Shown here piece by piece: positions 44,821-54,065 of a stretch of 64,000 nucleotides of DNA. The DNA comes from Ascidiaceihabitans sp023955215 (GTDB lineage: Bacteria > Pseudomonadota > Alphaproteobacteria > Rhodobacterales > Rhodobacteraceae). Under the pieces are notes generated by a model. That model had not been told where the DNA came from. It was given only the letters and a program-made list of their open reading frames with translations, and made no database searches. How positions within the stretch are numbered: the stretch's first letter is position 1; each line of letters opens with the position of its first letter. The stretch is taken from NCBI GenBank assembly GCA_943788345.1, contig CALSPX010000006.1:186001-250000 (forward strand), in the 5' to 3' direction. The position numbers and the translations under genes are program-made.

Positions 44821-44850
44821 GCCACGCGGCGCACAAACCCATGATTAAAA

Positions 44851-44878
44851 AAGAAAAAAGCCGCCCAAAGGCGGCTTT
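44851..44878 (-). terminator. Rho-independent terminator after ftsZ
   Basis: On the minus strand the hairpin GCCGCC-TTTG-GGCGGC, with A/T flanks that also pair (AAA...TTT), is followed by a strong T-tract (TTTTTTCTTTTTT). It starts about 22 nt after the ftsZ stop. Confidence 0.93.
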
Positions 44879-44899
44879 ATCGAAGTCAATAAAGTAGCG

Positions 44900-46465
44900 T
44901 TAGTTCGCTTGGCGACGCAAGAATGCTGGAATTTCGATCCGCTCTTGGTCTGGATCAACCGCCTCTGCTGGCTGAGATGCAGCCGCAGCTTGTTGTTGAA
45001 ACGATGGCTGATGACGTACGGCCTGTGGCTCTGGTTGCTGCTGATCAATGTGACCCGTCATACGATTGATCAAAGAATTTATGCCAAAACGCGGACGATC
45101 CGCCTCTGCATCTTGAAGTGGTGCTGCTGCTGCTGCAGGAGCAGCACGCTCAGCAGCAGCGCGTAAACGTGCCATCGCTTCAGGTGATGGCGTACCCGGT
45201 GCTGGAGCACGCGGTGCAACAAATACGCTTTGCTCAACGTGTTGAATTTCTTCGCGCTGTGGCTCAAATTCTGCGACAGCAGGCTGGTAAGCTGGTGCTG
45301 GCACTTCATGGGCATCTGCCGCAACATCTTCGAAGATATCTTCAGCCATGTCAGCTGCAGCGGCTTCCTGCACATTCAAATCTTCAAAGAACGAAGGTTC
45401 AGCTACAACTGGCGCAGCCGCTGGTTCTTCTGCCGCAAAGCTCGCTGGAAGTGGTGCAGACATGCTGCGACGTGCCACAGGCATCTCAGAATGAACATCT
45501 GTTGCATCAATACCTGTTGCAACAACGCTGACGCGCATCATGCCGCCAAGCTCTGTATCCAATGTTGAACCAACGATGATGTTGGCCTCTGGATCCACTT
45601 CTTCGCGAATGCGGTTCGCCGCTTCGTCAAGTTCGAACAATGTAAGATCGTGACCACCAGTGATGTTGATCAGAACGCCCTTTGCGCCGCGCAACGAAAT
45701 CTCGTCTAGCAATGGATTAGCGATGGCTTTGTCAGCAGCTTGGATCGCGCGATCTTCACCTTCTGCCTCGCCAGTACCCATCATCGCCTTGCCCATCTCG
45801 TCCATTACGGAACGCACGTCAGCAAAGTCTAGATTGATCAAGCCAGGGCGAACCATCAAATCGGTAACGCCTTTAACACCTTGATACAAAACATCGTCGG
45901 CCATCGAGAAGGCTTCGGTGAATGTTGTTTTCTCATTGGCCAAACGGAACAAATTTTGGTTTGGAATGATGATTAGCGTATCAACGACTTTTTGCAAAGC
46001 CTCAACGCCATCTTCAGCCTGACGCATGCGCTTAGCACCTTCAAACTGGAACGGTTTAGTCACAACACCGACGGTCAGAACCCCCAACTCACGCGCGGCT
46101 TGCGCGATGATTGGCGCAGCGCCGGTCCCAGTACCACCACCCATACCAGCGGTGATGAAGCACATGTGTGAGCCAGCCAAATGATCGACGATCTGCTCAA
46201 TGCTTTCTTCGGCAGCTGCAGCGCCAACGCTTGCACGCGCACCCGCACCCAGACCCTCGGTAACCTTAATACCAAGCTGGACGCGCGTTTCAGAAGCTGA
46301 TTGCTGAAGAGCCTGAGCGTCTGTATTCGCCACGACGAAGTCGACGCCATCAAGCTGCTTTTCGATCATATTGTTGACCGCGTTACCGCCAGCGCCCCCG
46401 ACACCAAACACGGTGATACGAGGTTTCAATTCGTCCTGTCCGGGCATCGAAAGATTGAGTGTCAT
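44900..46465 (-). CDS. ftsZ: cell division protein FtsZ
   Basis: A 521-residue tubulin-like GTPase. The GTP-binding signature GMGGGTGTGAAPIIA lies near residue 105 and the core ends around 320. It is followed by a long, A/P/Q/E-rich variable linker of about 180 residues, as in Rhodobacterales, and the conserved C-terminal peptide (IEIPAFLRRQAN) that binds FtsA and other partners. The ATG has GGACGC upstream. It follows ftsA in the dcw cluster and ends at a strong terminator. Confidence 0.98.
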   Translation of the reverse strand: MTLNLSMPGQDELKPRITVFGVGGAGGNAVNNMIEKQLDGVDFVVANTDAQALQQSASETRVQLGIKVTEGLGAGARASVGAAAAEESIEQIVDHLAGSHMCFITAGMGGGTGTGAAPIIAQAARELGVLTVGVVTKPFQFEGAKRMRQAEDGVEALQKVVDTLIIIPNQNLFRLANEKTTFTEAFSMADDVLYQGVKGVTDLMVRPGLINLDFADVRSVMDEMGKAMMGTGEAEGEDRAIQAADKAIANPLLDEISLRGAKGVLINITGGHDLTLFELDEAANRIREEVDPEANIIVGSTLDTELGGMMRVSVVATGIDATDVHSEMPVARRSMSAPLPASFAAEEPAAAPVVAEPSFFEDLNVQEAAAADMAEDIFEDVAADAHEVPAPAYQPAVAEFEPQREEIQHVEQSVFVAPRAPAPGTPSPEAMARLRAAAERAAPAAAAAPLQDAEADRPRFGINSLINRMTGHIDQQQPEPQAVRHQPSFQQQAAAASQPAEAVDPDQERIEIPAFLRRQAN

Positions 46466-46513
46466 TAGAGCGTCCGCCTGTTTTGTGACCCGCTTTGCAG
46501 GTGTTTTTATGCC

Positions 46514-46522
46514 TTATCCACA
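46514..46522 (+). promoter_or_regulatory. perfect DnaA box in the ftsA-ftsZ gap
   Basis: TTATCCACA, exactly the consensus 9-mer bound by DnaA, 48 bp upstream of the ftsZ start in the 173-bp intergenic region. DnaA-dependent activation of ftsZ is known in Caulobacter; the same link here is inference. Confidence 0.6.
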
Positions 46523-46638
46523 GGTATCTTACCGAAAACAAACGGCAACGTCATCCAAAAAACGCAATACTGACGCAAAATGTGGGCGGTTTTTTGCCAT
46601 TTTCCACGTCATTTGGTTGGATCAGGCAAATATAGGGG

Positions 46639-47973
46639 TCACCAGTTAGCGCGGAACCACTTCACAGCGCGTCGTAACGAACGGGCAGGATAGCGATCTG
46701 CAGGAATATCAAAGTCCCACCATTCGTCTTGCGGGTGGGCCGCAAGCAGAGAAAGTCCAACGGCTGAAGCAAAGCTTGGCCCTGTCGCAGCTTGTGGCAA
46801 TCCATGTACACGCAATGGACGACCAAGGCGCACTTGATGCCCCAAAATTTTGCTTGCAAGACCATCAAGACCTGGGATTTGGCTGCCACCACCGGTTAAA
46901 ACGATCTGCTGGCTCGGCAGATGATCGAAGCCGGCAGCGTCCAAACGGGCGCGGACTTCTTCCAGAATTTCCTCAACACGAGGGCGCATGATGCCAATCA
47001 ATTCAGCGCGGCTTGCAGTGCGGCGATCATGTTCGTAATCACCGGTGTCACCACCGATTTCGATCATCTCACGATCATCCATACCAGTGGCATGAACACC
47101 GCCATAGAATGTTTTGATCCGCTCCGCGTTCGCGGTCGGCACTTGCAAGCCCAGTGAAATGTCAGACGTAACGTGATCCCCACCCATTCGAACGGAATCC
47201 GCAAAAATCATGTGTTTTTTGATAAAGATAGAGATGCTGGTCGCCCCGCCCCCCATATCAATGCAGGCCGAACCCAATTCTTGTTCGTCTTCCACCAAAG
47301 TGGACATACCAGAGACGTAAGCTGAGGATGCAATGCCCGCCAATTCAAGATCGCAACGTTTGATGCAATGAGCCACGTGGTGAACCGCAGCAGCGTCTAC
47401 AGTCAGCATGTGCATATCAACTGACAATTCATTGCCCAACTGCCCACGCGGGTCAGAAAGGCCTGAACGGTGATCAAGCGCAAAATTCACAGGCTGTGCA
47501 TGCAAAACTTCACGACCGCCGCCATAGTCAGGCACATCACATTGCGACATCACACGGGCGACATCATCTTCTGTAACAACTTGGCCATCCAATTGAATTT
47601 GAGCATCCAAACCGTAGCTACGCGGCTCTGCGCCTGCAAAACATGCAATCACATGATCAACACGGATGCCCGCCATTTTCTGCGCTGCTTGTAAAGCAGT
47701 GCGAATAGCACGTTCAGTTTCTTGCATCGCTGTAATTTCGCCGAAATGAACGCCGCGTGAACGTGTAGTTGCGGCGCCAATAACCCGAAAACCGGATTGA
47801 CCCGCAAGTGCGCCAATGTCACCATCATCGCCAACTTTGGCTGAGCCATCAAAACGCAACACAAGTGCCGCAATCTTAGAGCTGCCCACATCCAAAATAG
47901 CGACAACACCACGTTGCATCGCGATTTTGCGCATGTTGCGCATGCTGCGCTGGCTGTCATAAAGGTCCATCAT
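46639..47973 (-). CDS. ftsA: cell division protein FtsA
   Basis: A 444-residue actin-like protein that tethers FtsZ to the membrane. It has VVAILDVGSSKIAALVLR (phosphate 1), ACIDMGGGATSISIFIKK (phosphate 2) and a C-terminal adenosine motif QQIVLTGGGSQIPGLDGL, with a C-terminal helix rich in basic and aromatic residues (SLRRAVKWFRANW) fit for membrane binding. The ATG at 47973 is chosen because it begins 4 nt after the ftsQ stop; the open frame further upstream lies inside ftsQ. Confidence 0.96.
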   Translation of the reverse strand: MMDLYDSQRSMRNMRKIAMQRGVVAILDVGSSKIAALVLRFDGSAKVGDDGDIGALAGQSGFRVIGAATTRSRGVHFGEITAMQETERAIRTALQAAQKMAGIRVDHVIACFAGAEPRSYGLDAQIQLDGQVVTEDDVARVMSQCDVPDYGGGREVLHAQPVNFALDHRSGLSDPRGQLGNELSVDMHMLTVDAAAVHHVAHCIKRCDLELAGIASSAYVSGMSTLVEDEQELGSACIDMGGGATSISIFIKKHMIFADSVRMGGDHVTSDISLGLQVPTANAERIKTFYGGVHATGMDDREMIEIGGDTGDYEHDRRTASRAELIGIMRPRVEEILEEVRARLDAAGFDHLPSQQIVLTGGGSQIPGLDGLASKILGHQVRLGRPLRVHGLPQAATGPSFASAVGLSLLAAHPQDEWWDFDIPADRYPARSLRRAVKWFRANW

Positions 47974-47977
47974 TACC

Positions 47978-48862
47978 CTACTGTCCACTTTCCGGAAGCT
48001 GCCTGATGCGCCACAATTCTTGTGTAGCGTCATTGTTCATTTTAACTGTTGGGCGCCCGCTCAGGCGCATGTCGATACGGGCTACATCACGGCTCAGAAC
48101 ATCCTGTGCACCCTCAAGGGCAATCACATGTTCTAACGCCGTCACAGCACCGGTTGTCGGAAGAAGAATACGTTGGTCACGATCAAGGACGATATCCCAA
48201 CGACGCGCCCCCATTCGTACGACACCGCGCAAACGTTTGCCCAAAGGCTGCGCCGTGCGGATCAATTCCATTGCTTCATCCACATGCTCATTCGCCCCCT
48301 CGCCGGCAATCAGCGGCAACTCCGCGCGATCACTGCGAAACGAAACGTGGGCAACATGTGCGCCGTTCGCATCAAGCAACGACAAAGATGTATGGCTGCG
48401 CCAAACGGCGACTGGCACACGTGGCACGACATCAACTTGCAGAACTCCACCGGGGCGAATGCGCAGCGATGCTTCAGCAACGGGTGACAACAACATGACC
48501 GCTTCACGCATCTGCTCTAAGTCCAAATCGAATGAGCTGACAGGGAAGTCGATAGGGAGGTTTCTACGAATATCTTCGGCCAAATCCGTGCCAGCGCCAT
48601 CAATCGCCAAAAGGCTAACCATGAACTCTGGGCGTTCTTGGATGCTTGCACGCGTGTTGGCGATCGCATCAGAAATCGCATCTTGGCGCACGGGATTAGA
48701 TAAATAGCTAAGGCCAATGCCAAAGGTCAGAACAAAAGGAAGCCCAACGCGCAAACCGAAACGGAAAACAGGTGTCAACATCAAGCGTTGCAAACGCCAA
48801 GACCAACGTGAAGGGGCCGGATCAAGGCGCGGTGCCTGAGGGGAATGGTTTAGCGGTTGCAT
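47978..48862 (-). CDS. ftsQ: cell division protein FtsQ
   Basis: A 294-residue bitopic membrane protein of the divisome. A cytoplasmic N-terminal part is followed by a membrane helix (about residues 33-56, VFRFGLRVGLPFVLTFGIGL), then the POTRA and beta domains (ISDAIANTRASIQERPEFMV, PLIAGEGANEHVDEAMELI). The ATG at 48862 has AGAGGA seven bases upstream; it overlaps the end of ddl by 13 nt. FtsQ recruits FtsL/FtsB. Confidence 0.94.
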   Translation of the reverse strand: MQPLNHSPQAPRLDPAPSRWSWRLQRLMLTPVFRFGLRVGLPFVLTFGIGLSYLSNPVRQDAISDAIANTRASIQERPEFMVSLLAIDGAGTDLAEDIRRNLPIDFPVSSFDLDLEQMREAVMLLSPVAEASLRIRPGGVLQVDVVPRVPVAVWRSHTSLSLLDANGAHVAHVSFRSDRAELPLIAGEGANEHVDEAMELIRTAQPLGKRLRGVVRMGARRWDIVLDRDQRILLPTTGAVTALEHVIALEGAQDVLSRDVARIDMRLSGRPTVKMNNDATQELWRIRQLPESGQ

Positions 48863-49770
48863 GATGCGTCCTCTACCATCCAGCGGCACAACTGGCCGAA
48901 AGTAATACCAGCGGCTTGCGCCTGTTCTGGCGTCAGCGAGGTTGGGGTCATGCCCGGTTGCGTGTTGGTTTCCAGCAGGATCAAACCATCAACGCCTTTG
49001 CTTTCGTCCCAACGAAAATCTGTGCGACTAATACCATTGCAGCCAAGTGCCGCATGGGCACGCAAAGCGTAGTCTTGGCACAGCTCAAAGATCTCAGATG
49101 GTACATCGGCAGGAACAACATGTGTCGAACCGCCCTCTTTGTATTTCGCGTCGTAGTCATACCAACCGGTCGTCAGGATGTCCGTTACAGTCAATGCACG
49201 GCCATCCATCACGCTGGTTGTCAGTTCACGACCCGGTGCAAAGGCTTCAACCATCACTTCATCAGGCATGTCATTGTCCAGCTGCGGTGGACCGTTGTTT
49301 TCTTCATCGACCAAATAGACCCCAACACTGGAGCCCTCATTGTTTGGTTTCACCACGTACGGGGGCTTCATCACGTGTGCCGCGCGCACATCATCTGATT
49401 TGGCAATAATACTTTTGACGATTGGTAAACCTGCAGCGACAAAAACTTCTTTGCTACGCTGTTTGTCCATCGCAAGAGCGGACGCCAAAACACCCGAGTG
49501 AGAGTAAGGAATACCTAGCCATTCAAGAATGCCCTGGACGCAACCATCTTCGCCCCAACGGCCATGCAGGCAATTGAGAACGGCATCAGGTTTCAAATCT
49601 GTTAAAACGGCAGAAAGATCGGGGCCTGCATCGACCTCGATCACTTCAAATCCTTCTTCCCGCAACGCGGCAGCACATGCTTGTCCACTGGACAGTGACA
49701 CCTCGCGTTCTGCGGAGGGGCCACCCATTAATACTGCAACTGTACGGGGCGTCCTGCTCGACTGACCCAC
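48850..49770 (-). CDS. ddl: D-alanine-D-alanine ligase
   Basis: A 306-residue ATP-grasp ligase making D-Ala-D-Ala for peptidoglycan. Visible are AVLMGGPSAEREVSLSSG with the substrate-binding Glu, LNCLHGRWGEDGCVQGILEW, and VKPNNEGSSVGV for the ATP-grasp loop, with the C-terminal RTDFRWDE...LLETNTQPGMT. It starts at GTG with AGAGGC upstream and overlaps ftsQ by 13 nt downstream. Confidence 0.96.
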   Translation of the reverse strand: MGQSSRTPRTVAVLMGGPSAEREVSLSSGQACAAALREEGFEVIEVDAGPDLSAVLTDLKPDAVLNCLHGRWGEDGCVQGILEWLGIPYSHSGVLASALAMDKQRSKEVFVAAGLPIVKSIIAKSDDVRAAHVMKPPYVVKPNNEGSSVGVYLVDEENNGPPQLDNDMPDEVMVEAFAPGRELTTSVMDGRALTVTDILTTGWYDYDAKYKEGGSTHVVPADVPSEIFELCQDYALRAHAALGCNGISRTDFRWDESKGVDGLILLETNTQPGMTPTSLTPEQAQAAGITFGQLCRWMVEDASCNR

Positions 49771-49869
49771 CAGAGTGCCTCTTTGTCCTGAACCAATTTT
49801 ATGGTTCTTATTGTTTTTATTACCGTTTTCGGCTTCATTCTATTGCGGGTATTTACCCAATTAGGTGGC

Positions 49870-50787
49870 CTACGGCTCACCTACCCGCATAATTTCCCAT
49901 TCTAGCGTGATACCACTGGAATCGTAAACCTTTTTTCGCACTTCTTCGCCTAATCCTTCCAAATCAGCCGCTGTGGCCTCTCCGGTGTTGATCATGAAGT
50001 TAGAGTGCATCTCGCTCATTTGCGCCCCGCCTCGCCTCGCACCGCGCATTCCGGCGTCGTCAATGACCTTCCACGCCTTCAGATCATGGACATCATCCGC
50101 CTGCCCTGTGCTGGAAAAACCAGCCGGATTGCGAAAGGTGCTGCCCGCACTGCGGTCCTTGGTTGGCTGTGAGGCATCACGCTTGGCCAATTGATCTTCC
50201 ATGCGTGCGTGCAATTCTGCGGGATCACCTAATGGCCCCTCCAACACGACGCTAACAAGCACCGCACCTTCTGGTAAATTGGTTTGACGGTACTGGAAGT
50301 TCAAATCGTCTGCGCTGAGCGTTACAATCTCACCACTCCGCAACACAGCTGTCGCTTCAACAAAGACATCCGCTGTATAGCTGCCATAGCAACCCGCGTT
50401 CATACGCACGGCACCACCGATGCTGCCCGGAATTGTCCGCAGGAACGTTAGGTCAATACCTGCATCAGCTGCTTTACGTGCAACATGTGAATCAAGTGCC
50501 GCAACACCCACCGTGACACGGTCGCCACGAACTTCAATACCATTAAACCCACGACCCATGCGCACAACAACCGCCCGAATGCCACCGTCGCGCACGATCA
50601 AGTTACTGCCAACACCCATTGGAAAAACTGGGACGCTTTGATCAAGAGCCTTCAGAAACTGCGATAAATCCTCAACATCTGCGGGCTGAAACAAGCAATC
50701 GGCAGGACCACCAACACGCAACCACGTCAGGTCTGACAACATACGAGCAGGGGTAAGCCGGCCACGCACTGTGGGCAGATCAATCAT
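49870..50787 (-). CDS. murB: UDP-N-acetylenolpyruvylglucosamine reductase
   Basis: A 305-residue FAD enzyme reducing UDP-GlcNAc-enolpyruvate to UDP-MurNAc. FAD-binding motifs include MGVGSNLIVRDGGIRAVVV and FLRTIPGSIGGAVRMNAGCYG; the catalytic Ser lies in RSAGSTFRNPAGFS. The ATG at 50787 has a perfect AAGGAG and overlaps the preceding small membrane gene by 4 nt (ATGA). The frame extends upstream but that part covers the neighbouring gene. Confidence 0.96.
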   Translation of the reverse strand: MIDLPTVRGRLTPARMLSDLTWLRVGGPADCLFQPADVEDLSQFLKALDQSVPVFPMGVGSNLIVRDGGIRAVVVRMGRGFNGIEVRGDRVTVGVAALDSHVARKAADAGIDLTFLRTIPGSIGGAVRMNAGCYGSYTADVFVEATAVLRSGEIVTLSADDLNFQYRQTNLPEGAVLVSVVLEGPLGDPAELHARMEDQLAKRDASQPTKDRSAGSTFRNPAGFSSTGQADDVHDLKAWKVIDDAGMRGARRGGAQMSEMHSNFMINTGEATAADLEGLGEEVRKKVYDSSGITLEWEIMRVGEP

Positions 50788-51050
50788 GTTTCGCTCCTTG
50801 CATTGCGCGCACGAACAAACAGCAAGCCCAAGACAAAGGCTGTGATATGAAAAACAATGAACATACCCAACAAAAGCAACCCCGGTTGAGTGAATGCGAC
50901 CTCTTCGAAAGCGCTTTTCAAAAGCAAAACCAACAGCGCCAAACAGGCCGATAACCATGCCCCAAACAATATCATCCGCATCTTAAATCCGAGCCACAGG
51001 CTAATCATCGCAGAGGCGGCCAACGGGGAGACAAAAATCAAAATGCTCAT
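50784..51050 (-). CDS. small membrane protein in the dcw cluster
   Basis: An 88-residue protein with three hydrophobic helices (ILIFVSPLAASAMISLWLGF, MILFGAWLSACLALLVLLL, PGLLLLGMFIVFHITAFVLG), and a short basic/acidic tail. No family recognised. It is locked between the second DUF2484 gene and murB by 4-nt start/stop overlaps, so it is translated with the wall-precursor enzymes; a role in division or wall synthesis at the membrane is inference. Confidence 0.82.
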   Translation of the reverse strand: MSILIFVSPLAASAMISLWLGFKMRMILFGAWLSACLALLVLLLKSAFEEVAFTQPGLLLLGMFIVFHITAFVLGLLFVRARNARSET

Positions 51051-51304
51051 TCAACATCTCCTGTTACACGCGATTTGATCCAGCGGGATAGGTAGACAAC
51101 AGGCCAACGTAGCACACTCATTGCAGCAATCAGAACCACAAGGCCAACCAAAGGTCCATTTTCCAATGTCACAAACCCAAGCAGCGGAATACCGATCCCA
51201 ATCAAGATATAAGCGTTGCGCCAATGGTAATCTTTACTCGGTGTCATTGCCAAAACATTGGCAACCAGCGCCCAAACACAGGCTAGGACCAATGAAATAC
51301 TCAT
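51047..51304 (-). CDS. DUF2484 family membrane protein (second copy)
   Basis: An 85-residue membrane protein with three helices (ISLVLACVWALVANVLAM, AYILIGIGIPLLGFVTL, VGLVVLIAAMSVLRWPVVYL). The start MSISLVLACVWALVAN and SVLRWPVVYL match a DUF2484-type pattern and it looks related to the preceding gene. Function unknown. Start and stop overlap the adjacent genes by 4 nt each. Confidence 0.8.
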   Translation of the reverse strand: MSISLVLACVWALVANVLAMTPSKDYHWRNAYILIGIGIPLLGFVTLENGPLVGLVVLIAAMSVLRWPVVYLSRWIKSRVTGDVE

Positions 51305-51564
51305 TCAGAAAACTCCGGTGGTAGCTGCGGGTTTTGGCCGCGTATTTTTGCCCAAAGATATCGCAATGGATTGCGAAACATTGAAATGAACGCAACAACT
51401 GCTGCAATTGCGATCCACGCGCTCACTTGAATGCCAATCAGCAGGATAAGAATGGGTGCCGCGATCAAAAGGATGACCGCGGGAACGTATTGGTAGCGCA
51501 TAGGAAGCATTGCACAGGCAGCCGAGGCAAAAACCCAGATAATGCAGGCCCACAGCAATGTCAT
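51301..51564 (-). CDS. DUF2484 family membrane protein (first copy)
   Basis: An 87-residue protein from the ATG at 51564, which overlaps the murC stop by 4 nt. It has helices MTLLWACIIWVFASAACAML, YVPAVILLIAAPILILLIG and VSAWIAIAAVVAFISMF, then the DUF2484 hallmark FRNPLRYLWAKIRGQ. The frame is open upstream to 51630 but this lies within murC. The family is found mainly in Rhodobacterales between murC and murB; function unknown. Confidence 0.85.
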   Translation of the reverse strand: MTLLWACIIWVFASAACAMLPMRYQYVPAVILLIAAPILILLIGIQVSAWIAIAAVVAFISMFRNPLRYLWAKIRGQNPQLPPEFSE

Positions 51565-52964
51565 GACTGGATGGCCAGTTGCGCAGGCAATCCATTGGCC
51601 CAAGTGGAAATCGTACCCGCCCCCAGACAAACAACCATATCACCCGGTTTTGCGTGTTCGCGCACCAAACGAGCCAAATCGCCTTCATTTGCAACGGCCG
51701 AGGCTTGACGGTGGCCGTGGCGAATAAGCCCAGCCACCAGATCATCACGTGACGCGCCCTCAATAGGCGCCTCACCGGCTGAAAAGATATCCGCGATGCC
51801 CACAACGTCTGCATCATTAAAGCAAGCACAGAACTCTTCGAAATGATGGGAAAGGCGCGTAAAGCGATGCGGCTGGTGAACCGCAATCACGCGACCTTCG
51901 CAAGATTGGCGCGCAGCTTTCAAAACAGCAGCGATTTCGACAGGGTGGTGACCATAGTCGTCGATGATTGTAACGCCATCAACGACGCCCACTTTGGTAA
52001 AGCGGCGATTTACACCACCAAAATTCGCCAATGCGTCACGAATTTCATCTCCGCTCATGCCCAAGTGGCGTGAAACAGCGACAGCAGACAATGCGTTCGA
52101 AACATTATGATCACCGGGCATTGGCAAGGTGCAACCTTCAATGACTGTTCCCTCACCTTGCAGCGCGATATCAAAATGCGCGATCCCACCTTTATAGGTT
52201 AGGTTTATCGCACGCACGTCTGCTTGCGCATTGAAACCATACGTCACTACACGTCGATCCGTAATCTTACCAACCAAAGCCTGCACCTCAGGATGGTCAG
52301 TGCAGCATACTGCCAAACCGTAAAACGGGATGTTGGAAACGAAGTCCAAGAAACCTTGGCGCAAGGTGTCAAAGTCACCCCAGTGCTCCATGTGTTCTGG
52401 GTCAATATTGGTCACGATCGCAATTGTGGCTGGCAAGCGGTTAAAGGTTCCGTCGCTTTCGTCGGCCTCCACAACCATCCATTCGCCTAAACCAACGCGC
52501 GCGTTGGAACCGTAAGCATGGATAATCCCACCGTTCACAACCGTGGGGTCGAATTTACCGGCAACCATCAACTCAGCCATCATTGTGGTCGTCGTTGTTT
52601 TGCCATGCGTTCCCGCGACTGCAATGTTTGATTTCAACCGCATCAGCTCAGCCAGCATTTCAGCGCGGCGCACAATCGGCAAACCACGTGCGCGTGCTGC
52701 GTCTAACTCTGGGTTCCCCGGTGTAATCGCTGACGAGATCACAATTACGGCTGCATCATTGATGTTTTCAGCGCGTTGGCCTTCAAAAATCAAAGCCCCT
52801 TTTTCATGCAAGCGATCTGTGATCTTGGTCTTCTTCAGGTCCGAGCCTTGCACCACATAACCGTGGTTAAGAAGGACTTCGGCAATGCCTGACATGCCGA
52901 TGCCGCCGATACCTACAAAATGGATTGGTCCTACATCGCCGGGAAGTTTGGTGGCCGCGTTCAT
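51561..52964 (-). CDS. murC: UDP-N-acetylmuramate-L-alanine ligase
   Basis: A 467-residue Mur ligase adding L-Ala to UDP-MurNAc. The start MNAATKLPGDVGPIHFVGIG has the N-terminal Rossmann motif GIGGIGMSGIAEVL; the ATPase P-loop is AVAGTHGKTTTTTMMAEL, followed by VEADESDGTF and HQPHRFTR. I prefer the second ATG (52964) since AGGAG is 7 nt upstream of it and only 1 nt from the first. It ends by overlapping the first DUF2484 gene. Confidence 0.97.
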   Translation of the reverse strand: MNAATKLPGDVGPIHFVGIGGIGMSGIAEVLLNHGYVVQGSDLKKTKITDRLHEKGALIFEGQRAENINDAAVIVISSAITPGNPELDAARARGLPIVRRAEMLAELMRLKSNIAVAGTHGKTTTTTMMAELMVAGKFDPTVVNGGIIHAYGSNARVGLGEWMVVEADESDGTFNRLPATIAIVTNIDPEHMEHWGDFDTLRQGFLDFVSNIPFYGLAVCCTDHPEVQALVGKITDRRVVTYGFNAQADVRAINLTYKGGIAHFDIALQGEGTVIEGCTLPMPGDHNVSNALSAVAVSRHLGMSGDEIRDALANFGGVNRRFTKVGVVDGVTIIDDYGHHPVEIAAVLKAARQSCEGRVIAVHQPHRFTRLSHHFEEFCACFNDADVVGIADIFSAGEAPIEGASRDDLVAGLIRHGHRQASAVANEGDLARLVREHAKPGDMVVCLGAGTISTWANGLPAQLAIQS

Positions 52965-52976
52965 GCGCATGCTCCT

Positions 52977-54065
52977 TTATTTATTCGCTAAGGCTTCGAC
53001 CATGTCGACCAGCGTTTGTGTTGCTTCGGGTTTACCTGCAGACAATGCAGCATTTGACATCTGTCCAGCCGCAGCAGGATCGCTGAGGATGGCAACAATT
53101 TGTTCGCTCAATGCGTCGATCGTCAGAGCACTTTCTGGAATCAAGACGGCAGCGCCGCCATCAACTAATCCGCGCGCGTTGGCTGTCTGGTGATCGCCTG
53201 TAGCTGCAGCGAAGGGCACCAAAATCGACGGCCGACCAATTACACTGATATCCGCAACAGATGACGCGCCCGCACGGCTGATAACAAGTTGTGCTTCAGA
53301 CATGCGTCGGGGCACATCCTGAAAAAATGAGGCGACTTCAGCATTCACACCTTCAGAGGCATAGTAGTCCCTAACGCGATCTTCGTCTTCGCCGCGCGCT
53401 TGGTGGCTCACACGCAAATTGCGCAAAATATCCATAGGTAGCTGTGCGATTGCAGGCGGGATAATGTCGCTAAAAATCCGCGCACCCTGGCTTCCACCGA
53501 TAACTAGAAGATCCATCGGATAATCTCCAGGTTGGATGTACCCTGCCCCTGCACGATCGAGGATGCTGCCCCTTACTGGATTCCCAACATGGGCTCCTTC
53601 AATACCCGCGGCCAAATCGGTCGGCCAAGTGCCGCAGGCCACTGCATCAACGCGTGGCGCAAACAAGGTGTTCACACGTCCTAGGACACCGTTCTGTTCG
53701 TGGATCATACGTGGCAAACGCAATAGGGTAGCAGCAGCCATCGCAGGAATAGTTGGATAACCGCCAAAGCCGATGATGACATCAGGCCGATCGCGTAACA
53801 TTTTATAGGCCGCACCAATAACGCCGCCAGCAATGCGAAACGGAACCAGCGCCTTGGCTAAAATGCCACCACGCGCAAAAGTCGCGCTGCTGATCTGTTC
53901 GATCTCAGTCGTATGAGGGAAGCCGCCAGTATAGCGCGCGCCGCGAGCATCCGTGCTTAACTTTACACGCCACCCCTTTTTCAGCATTTCTTCGGCCAAA
54001 GCCTGAGCCGGGAACATATGCCCACCTGTACCGCCGGCCGCGATCAAAAGTAACGGAGTCTTCAT
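52977..54065 (-). CDS. murG: UDP-GlcNAc:lipid I GlcNAc transferase MurG
   Basis: A 362-residue peripheral membrane GT28 glycosyltransferase making lipid II. Motifs are LLIAAGGTGGHMFPAQALAE (glycine-rich loop 1), VIGFGGYPTIPAMAAATLL, PRMIHEQNGVLGRVN, and SRAGASSVADISVIGRPSIL near the C-terminus. Its start overlaps the ftsW stop by 4 nt (ATGA) and murC starts 12 nt beyond its stop. Confidence 0.97.
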   Translation of the reverse strand: MKTPLLLIAAGGTGGHMFPAQALAEEMLKKGWRVKLSTDARGARYTGGFPHTTEIEQISSATFARGGILAKALVPFRIAGGVIGAAYKMLRDRPDVIIGFGGYPTIPAMAAATLLRLPRMIHEQNGVLGRVNTLFAPRVDAVACGTWPTDLAAGIEGAHVGNPVRGSILDRAGAGYIQPGDYPMDLLVIGGSQGARIFSDIIPPAIAQLPMDILRNLRVSHQARGEDEDRVRDYYASEGVNAEVASFFQDVPRRMSEAQLVISRAGASSVADISVIGRPSILVPFAAATGDHQTANARGLVDGGAAVLIPESALTIDALSEQIVAILSDPAAAGQMSNAALSAGKPEATQTLVDMVEALANK

